Under the pieces are notes generated by a model that had not been told where the DNA came from, did no database searches, and worked only from the letters and a program-made list of their open reading frames with translations. The position numbers were made by a program, and so were the translations under genes. A stretch of 22,888 nt of DNA from contig JAUVCL010000010.1 of the NCBI GenBank assembly GCA_030595845.1, positions 1-22,888 on the forward strand, written 5' to 3'. This stretch comes from Campylobacterota bacterium. GTDB lineage: Bacteria; Campylobacterota; Campylobacteria; Campylobacterales; Sulfurovaceae. Below, in pieces: positions 5,937-16,214 of the stretch; the stretch's first letter is position 1, and every line of letters starts with the position of its first letter.

Positions 5937-8900
5937 ATGCATACTACAAGAAAAGCAAATTTTTTAAATCTACCTATATCGATACTTTTTATAGTTCAAC
6001 CTCTTCTTTCTTCGGAAATTATAGTAGACAGAACACGTACAACACAACATACGTCTGTAGATACAGCGGCAAATGGTGTTCCGGTTGTAAACATTGCAAG
6101 ACCCAATACAAATGGTGTCTCACACAATACCTATATAGAGTTCAATGTACCGACACAAGGGACGATACTCAACAACTCTGGCAGAGAGGTAAATACACAA
6201 CTCGCAGGATACATTTATGGCAATGAAAATGTACGTAATGGTTCTGCTTCACTCATACTCAATGAAGTCTCCGGTACTTCCAGATCTCGTCTTAACGGCT
6301 ATCTCGAAGTTGCAGGACAAAGTGCTGATGTGATTGTGGCGAACCCCAATGGTATTACGGTAAATGGTGCAGGGTTTATCAATATTCCCAAAGCGACATT
6401 GACCACAGGTAGCGTAGGATTTTCAGGGAATAGACCTGTTTATGACATAGAAGGAGGGGATATCTTCATCGATGGGAAAGGCTTGGATGCAAGAAGTACT
6501 TCAAGTCTTGAACTCTATACCAAAGCGATAAAATTAAATGCTTCTCTGCATGCCAAAGATCTGCGTATGGTCACTGGCCTTAATCATATTGATAAATATG
6601 GAAAAGTAAGCAGTAGAGACAGTGAGAGTAAGGAAAGACCTGTATTTAGTATAGATTCTACGGCACTGGGAGGCATTTATGCCAATGCTATTTCCCTTGT
6701 AGGTACACAAAAAGGGGTAGGGGTAAATCTTCCTGCTGAAATGTTGGTACAGGATAAACTGGAGATCTCTGCAGATGGTAAGATCATTCTTGGAACCGTA
6801 TCTGTTAAAAACGTTGCCAGCATAAAAAGTCATAGTAATTCCATAGAGATCAATGAGGGAGTACACGCAAATATACTTGAGTTAGATGCCTCAACCAACA
6901 TTACCTTACATGGAAATACCGGAGCGACCAAAGAGATTACAATTTTGGGAGATTCTCTTGCCAATGATGGTCTTTTAGCCGCAGGTGTCAATACCGACTT
7001 CACACAAGCTACTACGGGAATATTAAGTTTGTCATTGGCAGAAAGTATTAGAAATGAAGGTGTACTCTATGGTTTAAATACGATCCATATTGATACAAAG
7101 GATTTTCTCAATGTAAGTGAGGCAGAGGTACTCACCCAGGCCTTGACACTGAATGCTACGCAGACATTGCATAATAGAGGTGAGATAAGTACAAATGATA
7201 TGCTACTAAGCAGTCAAACCATGAGTAATATAGGTCTTATCTATGCGCAAGGTGTCATGGGTATCTCTGCAGAGAATCTCAATAACACAGAAGGAAGTAT
7301 CCAAGCCAATGATACTTTAACGGTAAATGTTTCCGGGGATATAGATAATACAAGAGGGACGTTCTACTCCGGTACAGGCACAACTATCACAACCCAGACC
7401 CTTCACAACGAAGAAGGATTTATTGGTTCGATGAAAACAGTTTTCCTGGATCTCTTTAGCCTTAATGGAGATAATGGAATCATCTCGGGAGAGGGTGTGA
7501 CTATACATACGGAAAGTATAGACAGTAACCATGCAACGATACAATCCTCAGATAGTTTAGATGTTGTGGCGAGTGGGACAGTGACACTGACAAACACTGC
7601 TATGCTTTCTAATGGAGCGTTGAATTTTAGTGCAGGAGAGACTACTCTGAATGGTAGCACGCTGTATTCAGGACATGACAATATTGATTCAAACACGGAA
7701 GAATTAAATGTACAAAATTCATACCTGGAAGCCGATCAAACACTTAATTTAAATACTGCACAAAATATAAATCTTTCAGATTCAACAATCAAAGGGAGTA
7801 CAATACGTATAAGTACTGTACAAGATGTTACAGCCGATCATACAAATATTGTAGCGAGTGATGAGCTTGACATATATGCAAATAACCTTCACTACAGTAA
7901 TGGACAAATGATCTCAGCAGATGATTTGACTGTGACTTTGGAGGGTACACTTAACCAAGATAACAGTGCCTTTATTGCATATCAAAACATATCTATCTCA
8001 GTTGAAGATTATACTTTAAGAAGTGCTTCTACTCTCTACGCCAGCAATGCTTTGATACTAAACATAGCAAATACCCTAAATATTACAGAGTCTTCACGTA
8101 TCATTTCAGATAACACTTTATCTCTCAATGCAGAAACACTGAATCTCAATAATGCTTCACTCTTCGCACAGAATACAGGAAATATAAATACGACTATATT
8201 TAATAATATTAAAGGCGTAGTGTCTGCTACACAGATGAATATCAATACCATAACATTTAACAATGCTAACAGCCAATTCTACTCAGATGGAGGTACTTTG
8301 AATATCACTGCTTCGGATACACTGAACAATAACAATGGTTTGATATCTGCGAATATTAATCTGAACCTCGATACACAGAGTTTAGACAACCGTAACGGAG
8401 AATTGGAAGCGGGAAATATCTTAGACATAACAAGCAACGATCTACAAATAGAAGGTTCACGATTCTTTGCCCAAAATTACTTGGCTGTGACTTCAAATAT
8501 TTCAGAGATTGATGCAGATACGAAGTTCCTTTCAGCCAACGCTATGGAGTTGGACTTTACAGGAAACTTAATACACCATGGAGAGATACTTGCAAATGGT
8601 ACGGGGAGCATCACCGTACATGGTGATTTAGATAATGAGGGTAGTATCACGGCCAATAATTCATTAAGTATTGTTGCCAACACTTTAAATAATAATGCCA
8701 ACAATACAGGAGCGAGTATAAGAGGAGGGTATCTCTCAAGTCTTACGTTAAGTGGCAACCTCAATAACTATGGTTTCCTTACTTCTTCGGGGAACTTGGA
8801 GATCACAGCGACAGAGATTACTAATCATGCCGGAATCGCAGCATCTTATACATTGACACTCAATAGTACAGATCTTTATAATCACGGTACATTGCTATCG

Positions 8901-11900
8901 GGTACAGATATGAATCTGTATATATCAAATCTATTACGTAATCATGAAGATGCAGATATCTATGCGGGCAATACACTTACCATTGCTAAAGATGATATTG
9001 GAGTTAAGAGCAATAAAGTTGAAAATATTTCTGCCAAGATAGAATCCGGGGGAGATATGCGTATTGTAGCGACAGATATTTCTAATATTTCGGCTACAGA
9101 GATCAACACTGTTTTGGAAGAAGTGAATGGTATGATCGACATCACATGTGGTGATTGGGGGAGTTTTTCCTGTCCGGACAAAGTGATTGCTTTGGACATA
9201 GATCTTATGGAGATAAAGGTTAAGATCATCAAGGAGAATGCTGATAATGGTATCGTCCTCACACAAAATGAGTTGCAGGCACTACTTACAGAAGAGATGA
9301 TACAAAAAGATAGCCAAGCCTATATTCTAAATATGTATAAAGATACAGAAACGACAGCGAACGAATTGTATTTTTATGAACTTACGGCATCACTTGAGAG
9401 TAATGAAATGATTGTAAAGAGAACAAAGCCACACAAGAAAGAAGAGTTTAGAAAAATTGATTATACGGTAAGTTCGGAGATCGTTGATCCAACATCAATA
9501 GTCAATCATAAAGAGGGGCAAATACTTTCAGGGCATGATCTTCTCTTGGATGCAGATACGATAACCAATAAAACAAGTCTCATAACAGCAAGTAACGACA
9601 TACAACTAAGAGGTAATTTAGCAAATATAGGTGTAGGCAGCACAGACTCTATAGACGCAACGATTAATTATTCGTGGAAACGTAAAAGTGATGGGGGTTT
9701 GGGACAGTTACCGATTTCTAAATCTGAAATACATGACATAGGTGGTGTCCCTGCACAGATCTTAGCAGGGGGAACACTGACAGGAAATTTTGGTACATTA
9801 CAAAATGGTATGCAATCACATGTTTCTGTATCTACCGACCCTAATACACCAACTATCTCTACGAGTACTGAAACTACAAATGAGACACAAGATCACATAA
9901 CGAATAGTGATACCAGTGTAAATACTACGAATATTGAAGAGCAAACACAAGAAGAAATTTCAACCAGACCTTTGGCACTTGCACCAGTTGTGTATGATCC
10001 AAGTGCAGAGGGTATTGTTTTGTCAGATGATCCTTACGGACTTTTTGTGACAAACCAAGATCCAACAGGCCCCATCATAGAGTCTAATCCGGAATATACC
10101 AACTATAACCATTTCGTAAGTTCAGATTATATGTTAGATCGTTTGGGGTATGATGGTTCGAGTCAGACAAGACGTTTGGGTGATGCCATGTATGAGACAC
10201 AGCTCATTCGTGATGCGATCATCGCGATGACAGGACAACGTTATATCGGTACCGCACAAAATGATAATGACCAATACATCGAACTAATGAATGCAGGGGT
10301 CAATTATGCACAAGAAGTTGGATTGAAACTAGGGGTTCCTCCAAGCGTTTTACAGCTTGAAAACCTTAAAGAAGATCTGGTTTGGATGGAAGAAAAAACT
10401 ATAGATGGCAAACAGGTTCTGGTACCGGTACTTTACTTGGCAAAAGTCTACAGTAAACCTACAGGTGCAAACATTCATGCCAACAGTATGAACTTAACGG
10501 TCGATGGTCATTTAGAAAATACTGGAGATATGATAAGCAGAGAAGATATGACCTTACGTACAGGTAGCATGACCAATAACAGAGGAAACATAGAAGCAGG
10601 GGCAACTATGAACATTGCTGCTATCGGTGATATAAAAAACCTTTCTGGAAGTATAAAAGGAGGTTCTGTTGTCCTTAGTAGTACCCAAGGAAATATTGTC
10701 AATAAGACTTTAAGTAGAGGTATGGATCTTCAACACTCTGTCGGGAATGAACATTATACACTGATAGATAAAACAGCAAGTATTAGTGCTACAAAAGGCA
10801 GTATAAAACTAGATGCAGCGAAGAACATAGAAAATATAGGAGCTGATCTTAACGCCAAAGGTGATATACAACTTAAAGCCAAAGAAGATATCAACATTAA
10901 AACCCTTGAGGATGAAAGATCTTATGATTATACTTTTGAGAATGGTTACGCTAAGGGCGAAAGTGTAGAACATAGACAAAGTAGTATCAAAGCAGGAGGG
11001 CAACTCTCTATTGTTTCAGATAAGAATATACATTTGGAAGCGGTGAATATAGATGCAGGTGATACCTATATCAATGCCAAAGAAAAAGTAAATATTGCAG
11101 CAGTAGTAGACAGTACCTATACGGAAAGTCACTTTGAAAATGAAGGTCTGATCTCCAGCTCTACTACGACAGATATGAAATTGGCACAAAATGTGCAGAG
11201 TACGAACATTGAGACAGGCAACCTTGTTATAGAAGGAAACAAAGGTGTAAGCTTGGAGTCTATGACCGTAAATGCAGAAAACTCTGTACAAATTACCTCT
11301 GAGACAGGAGATATAGACTTTAGTTCAAAAGCGTATACAAATGCGAATTATCATGAAGAGAGTAGTTCAACTTTTGGTGGCTTGATAAGTGAACGTTCTG
11401 TAGATACTGTGAGTGAAACACTTCTTGCAGACTCATCTACAAAAGCTGAAAATAACATTGTTGTGGATGGGAAAGATATTAACCTCGTTGCGACAGATCT
11501 GGAAACTACAAATGGAGGAATTAAGCTCTCTGCGACCCAAAATGTAAACATCCTCTCAGGTATGGAAGAGGGAAGTGAATCACACATTAGAGAAGAGAGT
11601 GGACTTAGTTTTGCTTACAGTGATGGCAGGTTCACTTTTGCCCAAGAGACAACAGATAGCACAGAAACCACATCTTACACCAACAAAGCCTCTACGATTA
11701 AAACCAATACCTTACTCCTTGAAAGTGGGCAAGACACTAATGTCATCGCTTCAAACATCACTGCAGGAAGTATGCGTGTAGATGCGGGGAGGGATTTCAA
11801 TGTTCTGAGTGACAAAGACATTGCATCAAGCAATGAAGAGCACTCCACGAAAGAGATAGGGGTAGAGTTTACGTTCAATGAAAGAGAATCTTCTGTTTTT

Positions 11901-14645
11901 GCAGGTTATTGGGAAGATCAGGTAGAGACAGCCAGGACACAAAGTGAAGTTGTCAGTTCAGTCATCAATACAGGCAGTCTAGAAGTAAATTCACAGAGTA
12001 CCAATGTACTAGGTTCAACCATCACAGGAGAAAATATAGTTATCAATTCTGAAAATATTCGTATACTTTCAGACAGCACAAATACCAATGCCGATACCTA
12101 TACGCATGCGATCAAAGCAGGGGTAGAAATAGCTGTGAGACAAAACCTTTCAAATGTAGTAGATGCAGTGGCTGAGGTAGGTGGGGCAGAGAATGCTTCT
12201 GCTGTTACGGCAAGAGGATTACGGGCTTATGATGCACTACAAACGTTTTCAGAACAACCAGTCACGGCAGGTGTTACAGCCCTTTATGAAGAAAGTAGCT
12301 CTACTGTTCATAGTATGAACAGCGAAGTCATCGCTTCTTCTGTGTCTGCGACAAATTCTCTGACGTTAAATGCAAGTGATACATTAGAAATTGCAGGGTC
12401 TGATGTGGGATCTGGAAATACATTAACCATAAATGCAAATACGATCAATATTCATGCAAGTGAGGGAACGTATACGACAGAATCAGCAAGTGAAACTAAA
12501 AATGCCAGTGTAGGACTCTATGGAACAAATATCGGGCAGGCAACAGTTGCTTACCAGGAAAATGAATTACTTACTATAGGAATCACCCAAAGAAACAGTC
12601 AACTTTACGCAGGAGGGTCAGCAACCATTACTTCTACAGGAGATACCACACTCTCAGGTGCCAATATAGAAGCAAAAGATCTGGCCTTAAATGTAGGTGG
12701 AGACTTGCATATGCAAAGCCTGCAAGATACCCAAACTATAGAAGGAAGTTCCAGGGGTGGTTCTATCTCTGGTAATGTTATGGTCGGTATACCTACCGGA
12801 GCTTCAGCAAATGCAGGAGAAACAACAGGTGCAAGAGCATGGGTAAGTCAAGTGACAGGCATAAATGGAAGTGAAAGTGTCAAAGTCAATGTAGGAGGTG
12901 CCACTACACTTACCGGAGCAAGTATTACCAATCTAAATATACAAGGTGTAGAGCAAGGAAACCTAGAAGTAAATACACAACATTTGGTAGTCAGTGATAT
13001 TAAAGACATTGATACTTATGATTCAACGACAGCAGGAGTTGGAGTGAACAACGGAGAAGGAATTACACCAAGTCTAAACTCAGTAGAATACACGAACAAC
13101 ACCACAGACCGAGAACAGATCACGAGAGCGACCATAGGTTCAGGAACTATTAATACTGGAGGTATCACAGGTGCGCTAAATCGTGACAGTTCAAATATCC
13201 AAGAGATTATAAGAGATGAGAGTTCAAGTGTAGAGTTGTATGTGAGTGATAGAAGTTTGGCACTTTTGGATAACCCAAATCAGGAGATTTCTGAACTTGG
13301 TGTTAAGCTTGATGATATAGGAGCGAGCTCTCATAGAGAGATACTAGATAATTTACCTTCTATAGATGAGATTTCTGAAGAGGGAAGTGTATTAAATACA
13401 GTACTTGATTGGGTTTCTTTCACAAATATTATCCCAACAAAAGAAAACGATGGAGGATACATCACTCAAATAGCTGCACAACTCTCAGGGGACAACAGAA
13501 CAGGTATTTCTGTCACAGATGCACAAGTGCTTGAAAACCTAGGATTAAGTAGTAGATATGATAGTGAGGGAAAAGAAAGAAATAATTGGGATTATGAGAC
13601 ATATCAACGGGCAGATGGTGTAACAGCTTATAGAACAAATCCAGATAGAACAATTCGTATTGTAGAGAATAATGAAGAAGTCGTTTTTAACCCTGATCAG
13701 AGTATAGAAGATATGAGGATCTATGTGAGTGCTGATGCAGTCACAGAAGCAGGATTAAATCATATTTTTACGAATGGACTTAACAATACAGTAGATGAAG
13801 CCTTAGCCAATCAACAGCAACAACAGGCTCTACCTGATATAGCATTATTAAATTACAATCAAACCCATGGCATAGTAGGTGACTTACTTGAAACAGGACT
13901 TGAGAGAGTGACTATTGCATTAGATGATGTACCAGGAGTTCAAAGCATAGGATATGTAGTGAACGGAAGTGCAAGACAAACAGGAAATACCATAAACCAA
14001 CTCTCTACTATAAATAATGGGAATGTACACATAGCAGCACACTCTCAAGGTACACAGCAAACCTATTTAGGATTACAACAAAATCAAGAGAGTATCGCTC
14101 AAGAACTAAGAGAAAACAGAATGTCAGTTTTTACTTTGCAAAATTCAGGTGCTCCTATAAGTTCGGTAGCTACAAGTGAATTAGTGGTAGATGGATTGTA
14201 TGGTGGAGAAAATAATATTGATTCAAGGTTTCAAAATAACTTAGGTGATGCTAATGTCTTCCGTTCTCAAGTAAATCCGGGAGACCCTGTAGCAATGCTG
14301 GGAGGAAATTTTGGAGGAGTAAATAACAATGCCCCTATTTATACGTCAGAGTTTTGGGGTGAAGTGGGATACACTATGACTAGAGGAACAACCTCTCTTA
14401 TGGGTGGTACAACAGGAGAGAATCCTTCTCCTCATTCGGGTTATGAGTGTGTGATTGGATGTGGTGAAGGTGGTATTACACCTTCTGATATAAAGTTTTA
14501 CTATGAACCCCATACTCAAGAAGAAGTAGCATTAACAGGTTTTTATGACACAATAAATGTAGAACCATCACATTCAAATATCAATACTGCACCAGTAAGT
14601 AGTGATCAAATCCCAGTACAAATAGGAATAGGAGTAAATCAATGA
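5937..14645 (+). CDS. Giant TpsA/CdiA-like filamentous hemagglutinin with C-terminal α/β-hydrolase-like domain
   Basis: A 2902-residue exported β-helix protein, presumed client of the TpsB pore upstream. AAGGA (5925-5929) precedes ATG 5937 by 7 bases. Architecture: a signal peptide to about residue 27 (LSS end); a TPS secretion domain to about 260 with the diagnostic NPNGI (136-140); an FHA-1-like repeat region to about 1040 full of N-x-G-x-L/I repeats; an insert at about 1065-1200 with a Cys pair (CGDWGSFSC); and a segment at about 1342-1505 (LGDAMYETQLIRDAI, TGQRYIGTAQND, WMEEKTIDGKQVLVPVLYL). That segment is a conserved block I recall from CdiA/FhaB proteins before the FHA-2 repeats. FHA-2-like hemagglutinin repeats run to about 2300, followed by a pretoxin-like region. 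The last 260 or so residues have NYNQTHGIVGDLLE, the nucleophile elbow AHSQGT (S2703), PGDPVAML (D2783) and SPHSGYE (H2833), i.e. a lipase-like triad. No VENN motif was seen. The stop overlaps the next gene (ATGA). Confidence 0.9.
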   Translation: MHTTRKANFLNLPISILFIVQPLLSSEIIVDRTRTTQHTSVDTAANGVPVVNIARPNTNGVSHNTYIEFNVPTQGTILNNSGREVNTQLAGYIYGNENVRNGSASLILNEVSGTSRSRLNGYLEVAGQSADVIVANPNGITVNGAGFINIPKATLTTGSVGFSGNRPVYDIEGGDIFIDGKGLDARSTSSLELYTKAIKLNASLHAKDLRMVTGLNHIDKYGKVSSRDSESKERPVFSIDSTALGGIYANAISLVGTQKGVGVNLPAEMLVQDKLEISADGKIILGTVSVKNVASIKSHSNSIEINEGVHANILELDASTNITLHGNTGATKEITILGDSLANDGLLAAGVNTDFTQATTGILSLSLAESIRNEGVLYGLNTIHIDTKDFLNVSEAEVLTQALTLNATQTLHNRGEISTNDMLLSSQTMSNIGLIYAQGVMGISAENLNNTEGSIQANDTLTVNVSGDIDNTRGTFYSGTGTTITTQTLHNEEGFIGSMKTVFLDLFSLNGDNGIISGEGVTIHTESIDSNHATIQSSDSLDVVASGTVTLTNTAMLSNGALNFSAGETTLNGSTLYSGHDNIDSNTEELNVQNSYLEADQTLNLNTAQNINLSDSTIKGSTIRISTVQDVTADHTNIVASDELDIYANNLHYSNGQMISADDLTVTLEGTLNQDNSAFIAYQNISISVEDYTLRSASTLYASNALILNIANTLNITESSRIISDNTLSLNAETLNLNNASLFAQNTGNINTTIFNNIKGVVSATQMNINTITFNNANSQFYSDGGTLNITASDTLNNNNGLISANINLNLDTQSLDNRNGELEAGNILDITSNDLQIEGSRFFAQNYLAVTSNISEIDADTKFLSANAMELDFTGNLIHHGEILANGTGSITVHGDLDNEGSITANNSLSIVANTLNNNANNTGASIRGGYLSSLTLSGNLNNYGFLTSSGNLEITATEITNHAGIAASYTLTLNSTDLYNHGTLLSGTDMNLYISNLLRNHEDADIYAGNTLTIAKDDIGVKSNKVENISAKIESGGDMRIVATDISNISATEINTVLEEVNGMIDITCGDWGSFSCPDKVIALDIDLMEIKVKIIKENADNGIVLTQNELQALLTEEMIQKDSQAYILNMYKDTETTANELYFYELTASLESNEMIVKRTKPHKKEEFRKIDYTVSSEIVDPTSIVNHKEGQILSGHDLLLDADTITNKTSLITASNDIQLRGNLANIGVGSTDSIDATINYSWKRKSDGGLGQLPISKSEIHDIGGVPAQILAGGTLTGNFGTLQNGMQSHVSVSTDPNTPTISTSTETTNETQDHITNSDTSVNTTNIEEQTQEEISTRPLALAPVVYDPSAEGIVLSDDPYGLFVTNQDPTGPIIESNPEYTNYNHFVSSDYMLDRLGYDGSSQTRRLGDAMYETQLIRDAIIAMTGQRYIGTAQNDNDQYIELMNAGVNYAQEVGLKLGVPPSVLQLENLKEDLVWMEEKTIDGKQVLVPVLYLAKVYSKPTGANIHANSMNLTVDGHLENTGDMISREDMTLRTGSMTNNRGNIEAGATMNIAAIGDIKNLSGSIKGGSVVLSSTQGNIVNKTLSRGMDLQHSVGNEHYTLIDKTASISATKGSIKLDAAKNIENIGADLNAKGDIQLKAKEDINIKTLEDERSYDYTFENGYAKGESVEHRQSSIKAGGQLSIVSDKNIHLEAVNIDAGDTYINAKEKVNIAAVVDSTYTESHFENEGLISSSTTTDMKLAQNVQSTNIETGNLVIEGNKGVSLESMTVNAENSVQITSETGDIDFSSKAYTNANYHEESSSTFGGLISERSVDTVSETLLADSSTKAENNIVVDGKDINLVATDLETTNGGIKLSATQNVNILSGMEEGSESHIREESGLSFAYSDGRFTFAQETTDSTETTSYTNKASTIKTNTLLLESGQDTNVIASNITAGSMRVDAGRDFNVLSDKDIASSNEEHSTKEIGVEFTFNERESSVFAGYWEDQVETARTQSEVVSSVINTGSLEVNSQSTNVLGSTITGENIVINSENIRILSDSTNTNADTYTHAIKAGVEIAVRQNLSNVVDAVAEVGGAENASAVTARGLRAYDALQTFSEQPVTAGVTALYEESSSTVHSMNSEVIASSVSATNSLTLNASDTLEIAGSDVGSGNTLTINANTINIHASEGTYTTESASETKNASVGLYGTNIGQATVAYQENELLTIGITQRNSQLYAGGSATITSTGDTTLSGANIEAKDLALNVGGDLHMQSLQDTQTIEGSSRGGSISGNVMVGIPTGASANAGETTGARAWVSQVTGINGSESVKVNVGGATTLTGASITNLNIQGVEQGNLEVNTQHLVVSDIKDIDTYDSTTAGVGVNNGEGITPSLNSVEYTNNTTDREQITRATIGSGTINTGGITGALNRDSSNIQEIIRDESSSVELYVSDRSLALLDNPNQEISELGVKLDDIGASSHREILDNLPSIDEISEEGSVLNTVLDWVSFTNIIPTKENDGGYITQIAAQLSGDNRTGISVTDAQVLENLGLSSRYDSEGKERNNWDYETYQRADGVTAYRTNPDRTIRIVENNEEVVFNPDQSIEDMRIYVSADAVTEAGLNHIFTNGLNNTVDEALANQQQQQALPDIALLNYNQTHGIVGDLLETGLERVTIALDDVPGVQSIGYVVNGSARQTGNTINQLSTINNGNVHIAAHSQGTQQTYLGLQQNQESIAQELRENRMSVFTLQNSGAPISSVATSELVVDGLYGGENNIDSRFQNNLGDANVFRSQVNPGDPVAMLGGNFGGVNNNAPIYTSEFWGEVGYTMTRGTTSLMGGTTGENPSPHSGYECVIGCGEGGITPSDIKFYYEPHTQEEVALTGFYDTINVEPSHSNINTAPVSSDQIPVQIGIGVNQ

Positions 14646-15373
14646 AAAATTTTATCAAATTAGGTCTATTAATCGGAAGTATATTGATTTTAGATGGATG
14701 CTCAACTCATGATGTGAGTGATGCAGTAGATAATGCTTTAGTGGCAACGTCAGGCAATAAACCTCCAAAGTTTTTTGCCTTTGCCTCACCATCTAGAGCA
14801 AATGGATATATTATGCATCATAAAGATTTCATGTTTATGATGCCTCTTACTAAAGAAAAAGATTGGATAAAGATGGATGGCTGGGATGGTGCTTATATAT
14901 ATGGTGACATTTCAGTAGGTGTAGCAAAACATAGAGAAAAAACCAGAGGAAAAATGTTAGGGTATGGCTTTAACTTCTCTTCCTCTATTGGAAAGTATGA
15001 TGAAAGGTCTCAAGCTACAGAAACTAGAGATAAAAGTTATATTAAGATGACCAGAAAGAAATACCAATATAAAAAAGATTCAAAAGTATATTATGAAACA
15101 CATGGAAAAGAGTATTATCCATGTATAGTCAATGAAGTGATCAATACTAAAACAAGTTTACCTGGAGTAAGAACAAAAAGCTATGGTTGCTACAAATTCA
15201 ACTCTACAAAAACAATGTATAAAAAAGTGGGAATTACTTTCATCTACACTAAATCCCCAAACCTCCCGTCCAAATACAGATCGCTAGCAAATGAATACAC
15301 ATACCAAGACCTACAAAAAAGAGCTAAAAGAGTGTTGGATAGTCTATACATCAAAGATGGATGGAGTAAATAA
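14642..15373 (+). CDS. Lipoprotein, candidate immunity protein for the TpsA C-terminal hydrolase
   Basis: 243 residues with a classical lipoprotein signal: basic start MKNFIK, hydrophobic core LGLLIGSILIL, lipobox L-D-G-C with lipidated C20. The mature part is polar with many Lys/Tyr residues; I recognise no domain. ATG 14642 overlaps the tpsA stop by 4 bases, so the two are translated together. That is the position of cdiI in cdiBAI loci. Immunity proteins against phospholipase effectors of type VI secretion (Tli proteins) are commonly periplasmic lipoproteins, which fits a lipase-like effector. The immunity role is inference. The C-terminal peptide LDSLYIKDG recurs in a fragment at 16147-16185, suggesting that another copy of this gene once existed downstream. 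Confidence 0.7.
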   Translation: MKNFIKLGLLIGSILILDGCSTHDVSDAVDNALVATSGNKPPKFFAFASPSRANGYIMHHKDFMFMMPLTKEKDWIKMDGWDGAYIYGDISVGVAKHREKTRGKMLGYGFNFSSSIGKYDERSQATETRDKSYIKMTRKKYQYKKDSKVYYETHGKEYYPCIVNEVINTKTSLPGVRTKSYGCYKFNSTKTMYKKVGITFIYTKSPNLPSKYRSLANEYTYQDLQKRAKRVLDSLYIKDGWSK

Positions 15374-15554
15374 ATGAAAGGAGAAAAATAAAGAAAAATA
15401 TACCGGCAGCTATGGGGATAGCTAGAGTATATTTTGGTTTTACAGAGTTGAGTGTTTATAAACAGATTGCACAGTGGTATATCTAGATGGATTATTTACT
15501 GTTCTTGTCCTGTAGTATGTTTGAACTAATAAAGTAACAATAACAGGAAAAATA

Positions 15555-16121
15555 ATGCAAAAAAGCGTAAGTAAATTAGTAACAGTAGCGATAGTACTTT
15601 TAGGTATGACAGGATGTGCAAATAACAGTATGTCACCAGAGGCTAAAGAAAAAATCAATAACCAAACAGGATATAATGTAGAGAATATCCAGGTCAAGCT
15701 GATAAAAAACCCATTCTTCCCTGAAGATGAAAAACATGCACTTTATATGAGTACAACAGAATTATCTAAACAGTTGAAAACATCTCTTAAAAAAGAGTTA
15801 TATGCAAATACAATAGATTGCAAGACAGGAAAGGAATGTCTTAATGTAGATGTAAATGTAGACTATATGCGTACCTTTATAATGGCATCAAATATGCTTG
15901 ATAGACCTAAAATAGGACTTAAAATACAGATAAAAGATAATCAAAAAATCTTGCATACTCAACAAGCACAAGAACTTATACTCTCTAGGGGAACATTCAA
16001 TACTATACTTGCACAAACAAATATAGGAAGTAACGAAGTTGATAAAGAAGGTGAAGTGTTAGATATTGATACTATTGCTAAAGATATAGTAGTTAGGCTA
16101 AAAAAATTATCTACTAACTAA
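15555..16121 (+). CDS. Second lipoprotein of unknown function downstream of the TPS locus
   Basis: 188 residues. The N-terminus MQKSVSKLVTVAIVLLGMTGC is a lipoprotein signal with lipobox M-T-G-C (C21). The mature part starts with a polar stretch and a probable α/β domain; two cysteines in a short loop (DCKTGKEC) could form a disulfide. No family is recognised. AGGAAA (15545-15550) precedes the ATG. It lies 181 bases after the first lipoprotein gene, in the same direction, and could be a second immunity gene, a leftover from another effector set, or an unrelated envelope protein. The gap upstream (15374-15554) has one small hairpin (AGCTAT/ATAGCT, 15408-15423) and nothing else I can name. Confidence 0.75.
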   Translation: MQKSVSKLVTVAIVLLGMTGCANNSMSPEAKEKINNQTGYNVENIQVKLIKNPFFPEDEKHALYMSTTELSKQLKTSLKKELYANTIDCKTGKECLNVDVNVDYMRTFIMASNMLDRPKIGLKIQIKDNQKILHTQQAQELILSRGTFNTILAQTNIGSNEVDKEGEVLDIDTIAKDIVVRLKKLSTN

Positions 16122-16146
16122 GTATTTAATAATACAAATCCCTAGT

Positions 16147-16188
16147 AAAAATAATATTGGATAGCTTGTATATCAAAGATGGTTGCTA
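16147..16188 (+). pseudogene. Remnant of a second copy of the TPS-linked lipoprotein gene (C-terminal tail only)
   Basis: The short frame ending at TAG 16186-16188 reads K-I-I-L-D-S-L-Y-I-K-D-G-C. The lipoprotein at 14642-15373 ends V-L-D-S-L-Y-I-K-D-G-W-S-K. Nine consecutive residues match; at DNA level TTGGATAG and ATCAAAGATGG are identical, with synonymous changes between them. No matching sequence is visible further upstream, so only the 3' tip of a duplicated gene survives. Confidence 0.6.
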
Positions 16189-16214
16189 GGTATACAGGCT
16201 TTATGATATAATTA

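Noticed and set aside
5861..6226. Open frame overlapping the start of tpsA (121 codons)
   Set aside because: It is an out-of-frame shadow of the tpsB end and the tpsA signal/TPS region, Tyr/Cys-rich and without a ribosome site.
6534..11878. Several minus-strand open frames inside tpsA
   Set aside because: They are antisense shadows of a repetitive coding region, with no ribosome sites or recognisable domains.
15408..15423. Hairpin AGCTAT/ATAGCT between the two lipoprotein genes
   Set aside because: A six-base AT-rich stem without a T-run; not convincing as a terminator or operator.
15440..15697. Minus-strand hydrophobic open frame across the start of the second lipoprotein
   Set aside because: It is the complement of the lipoprotein signal region and has no ribosome site; the plus-strand lipobox is convincing.
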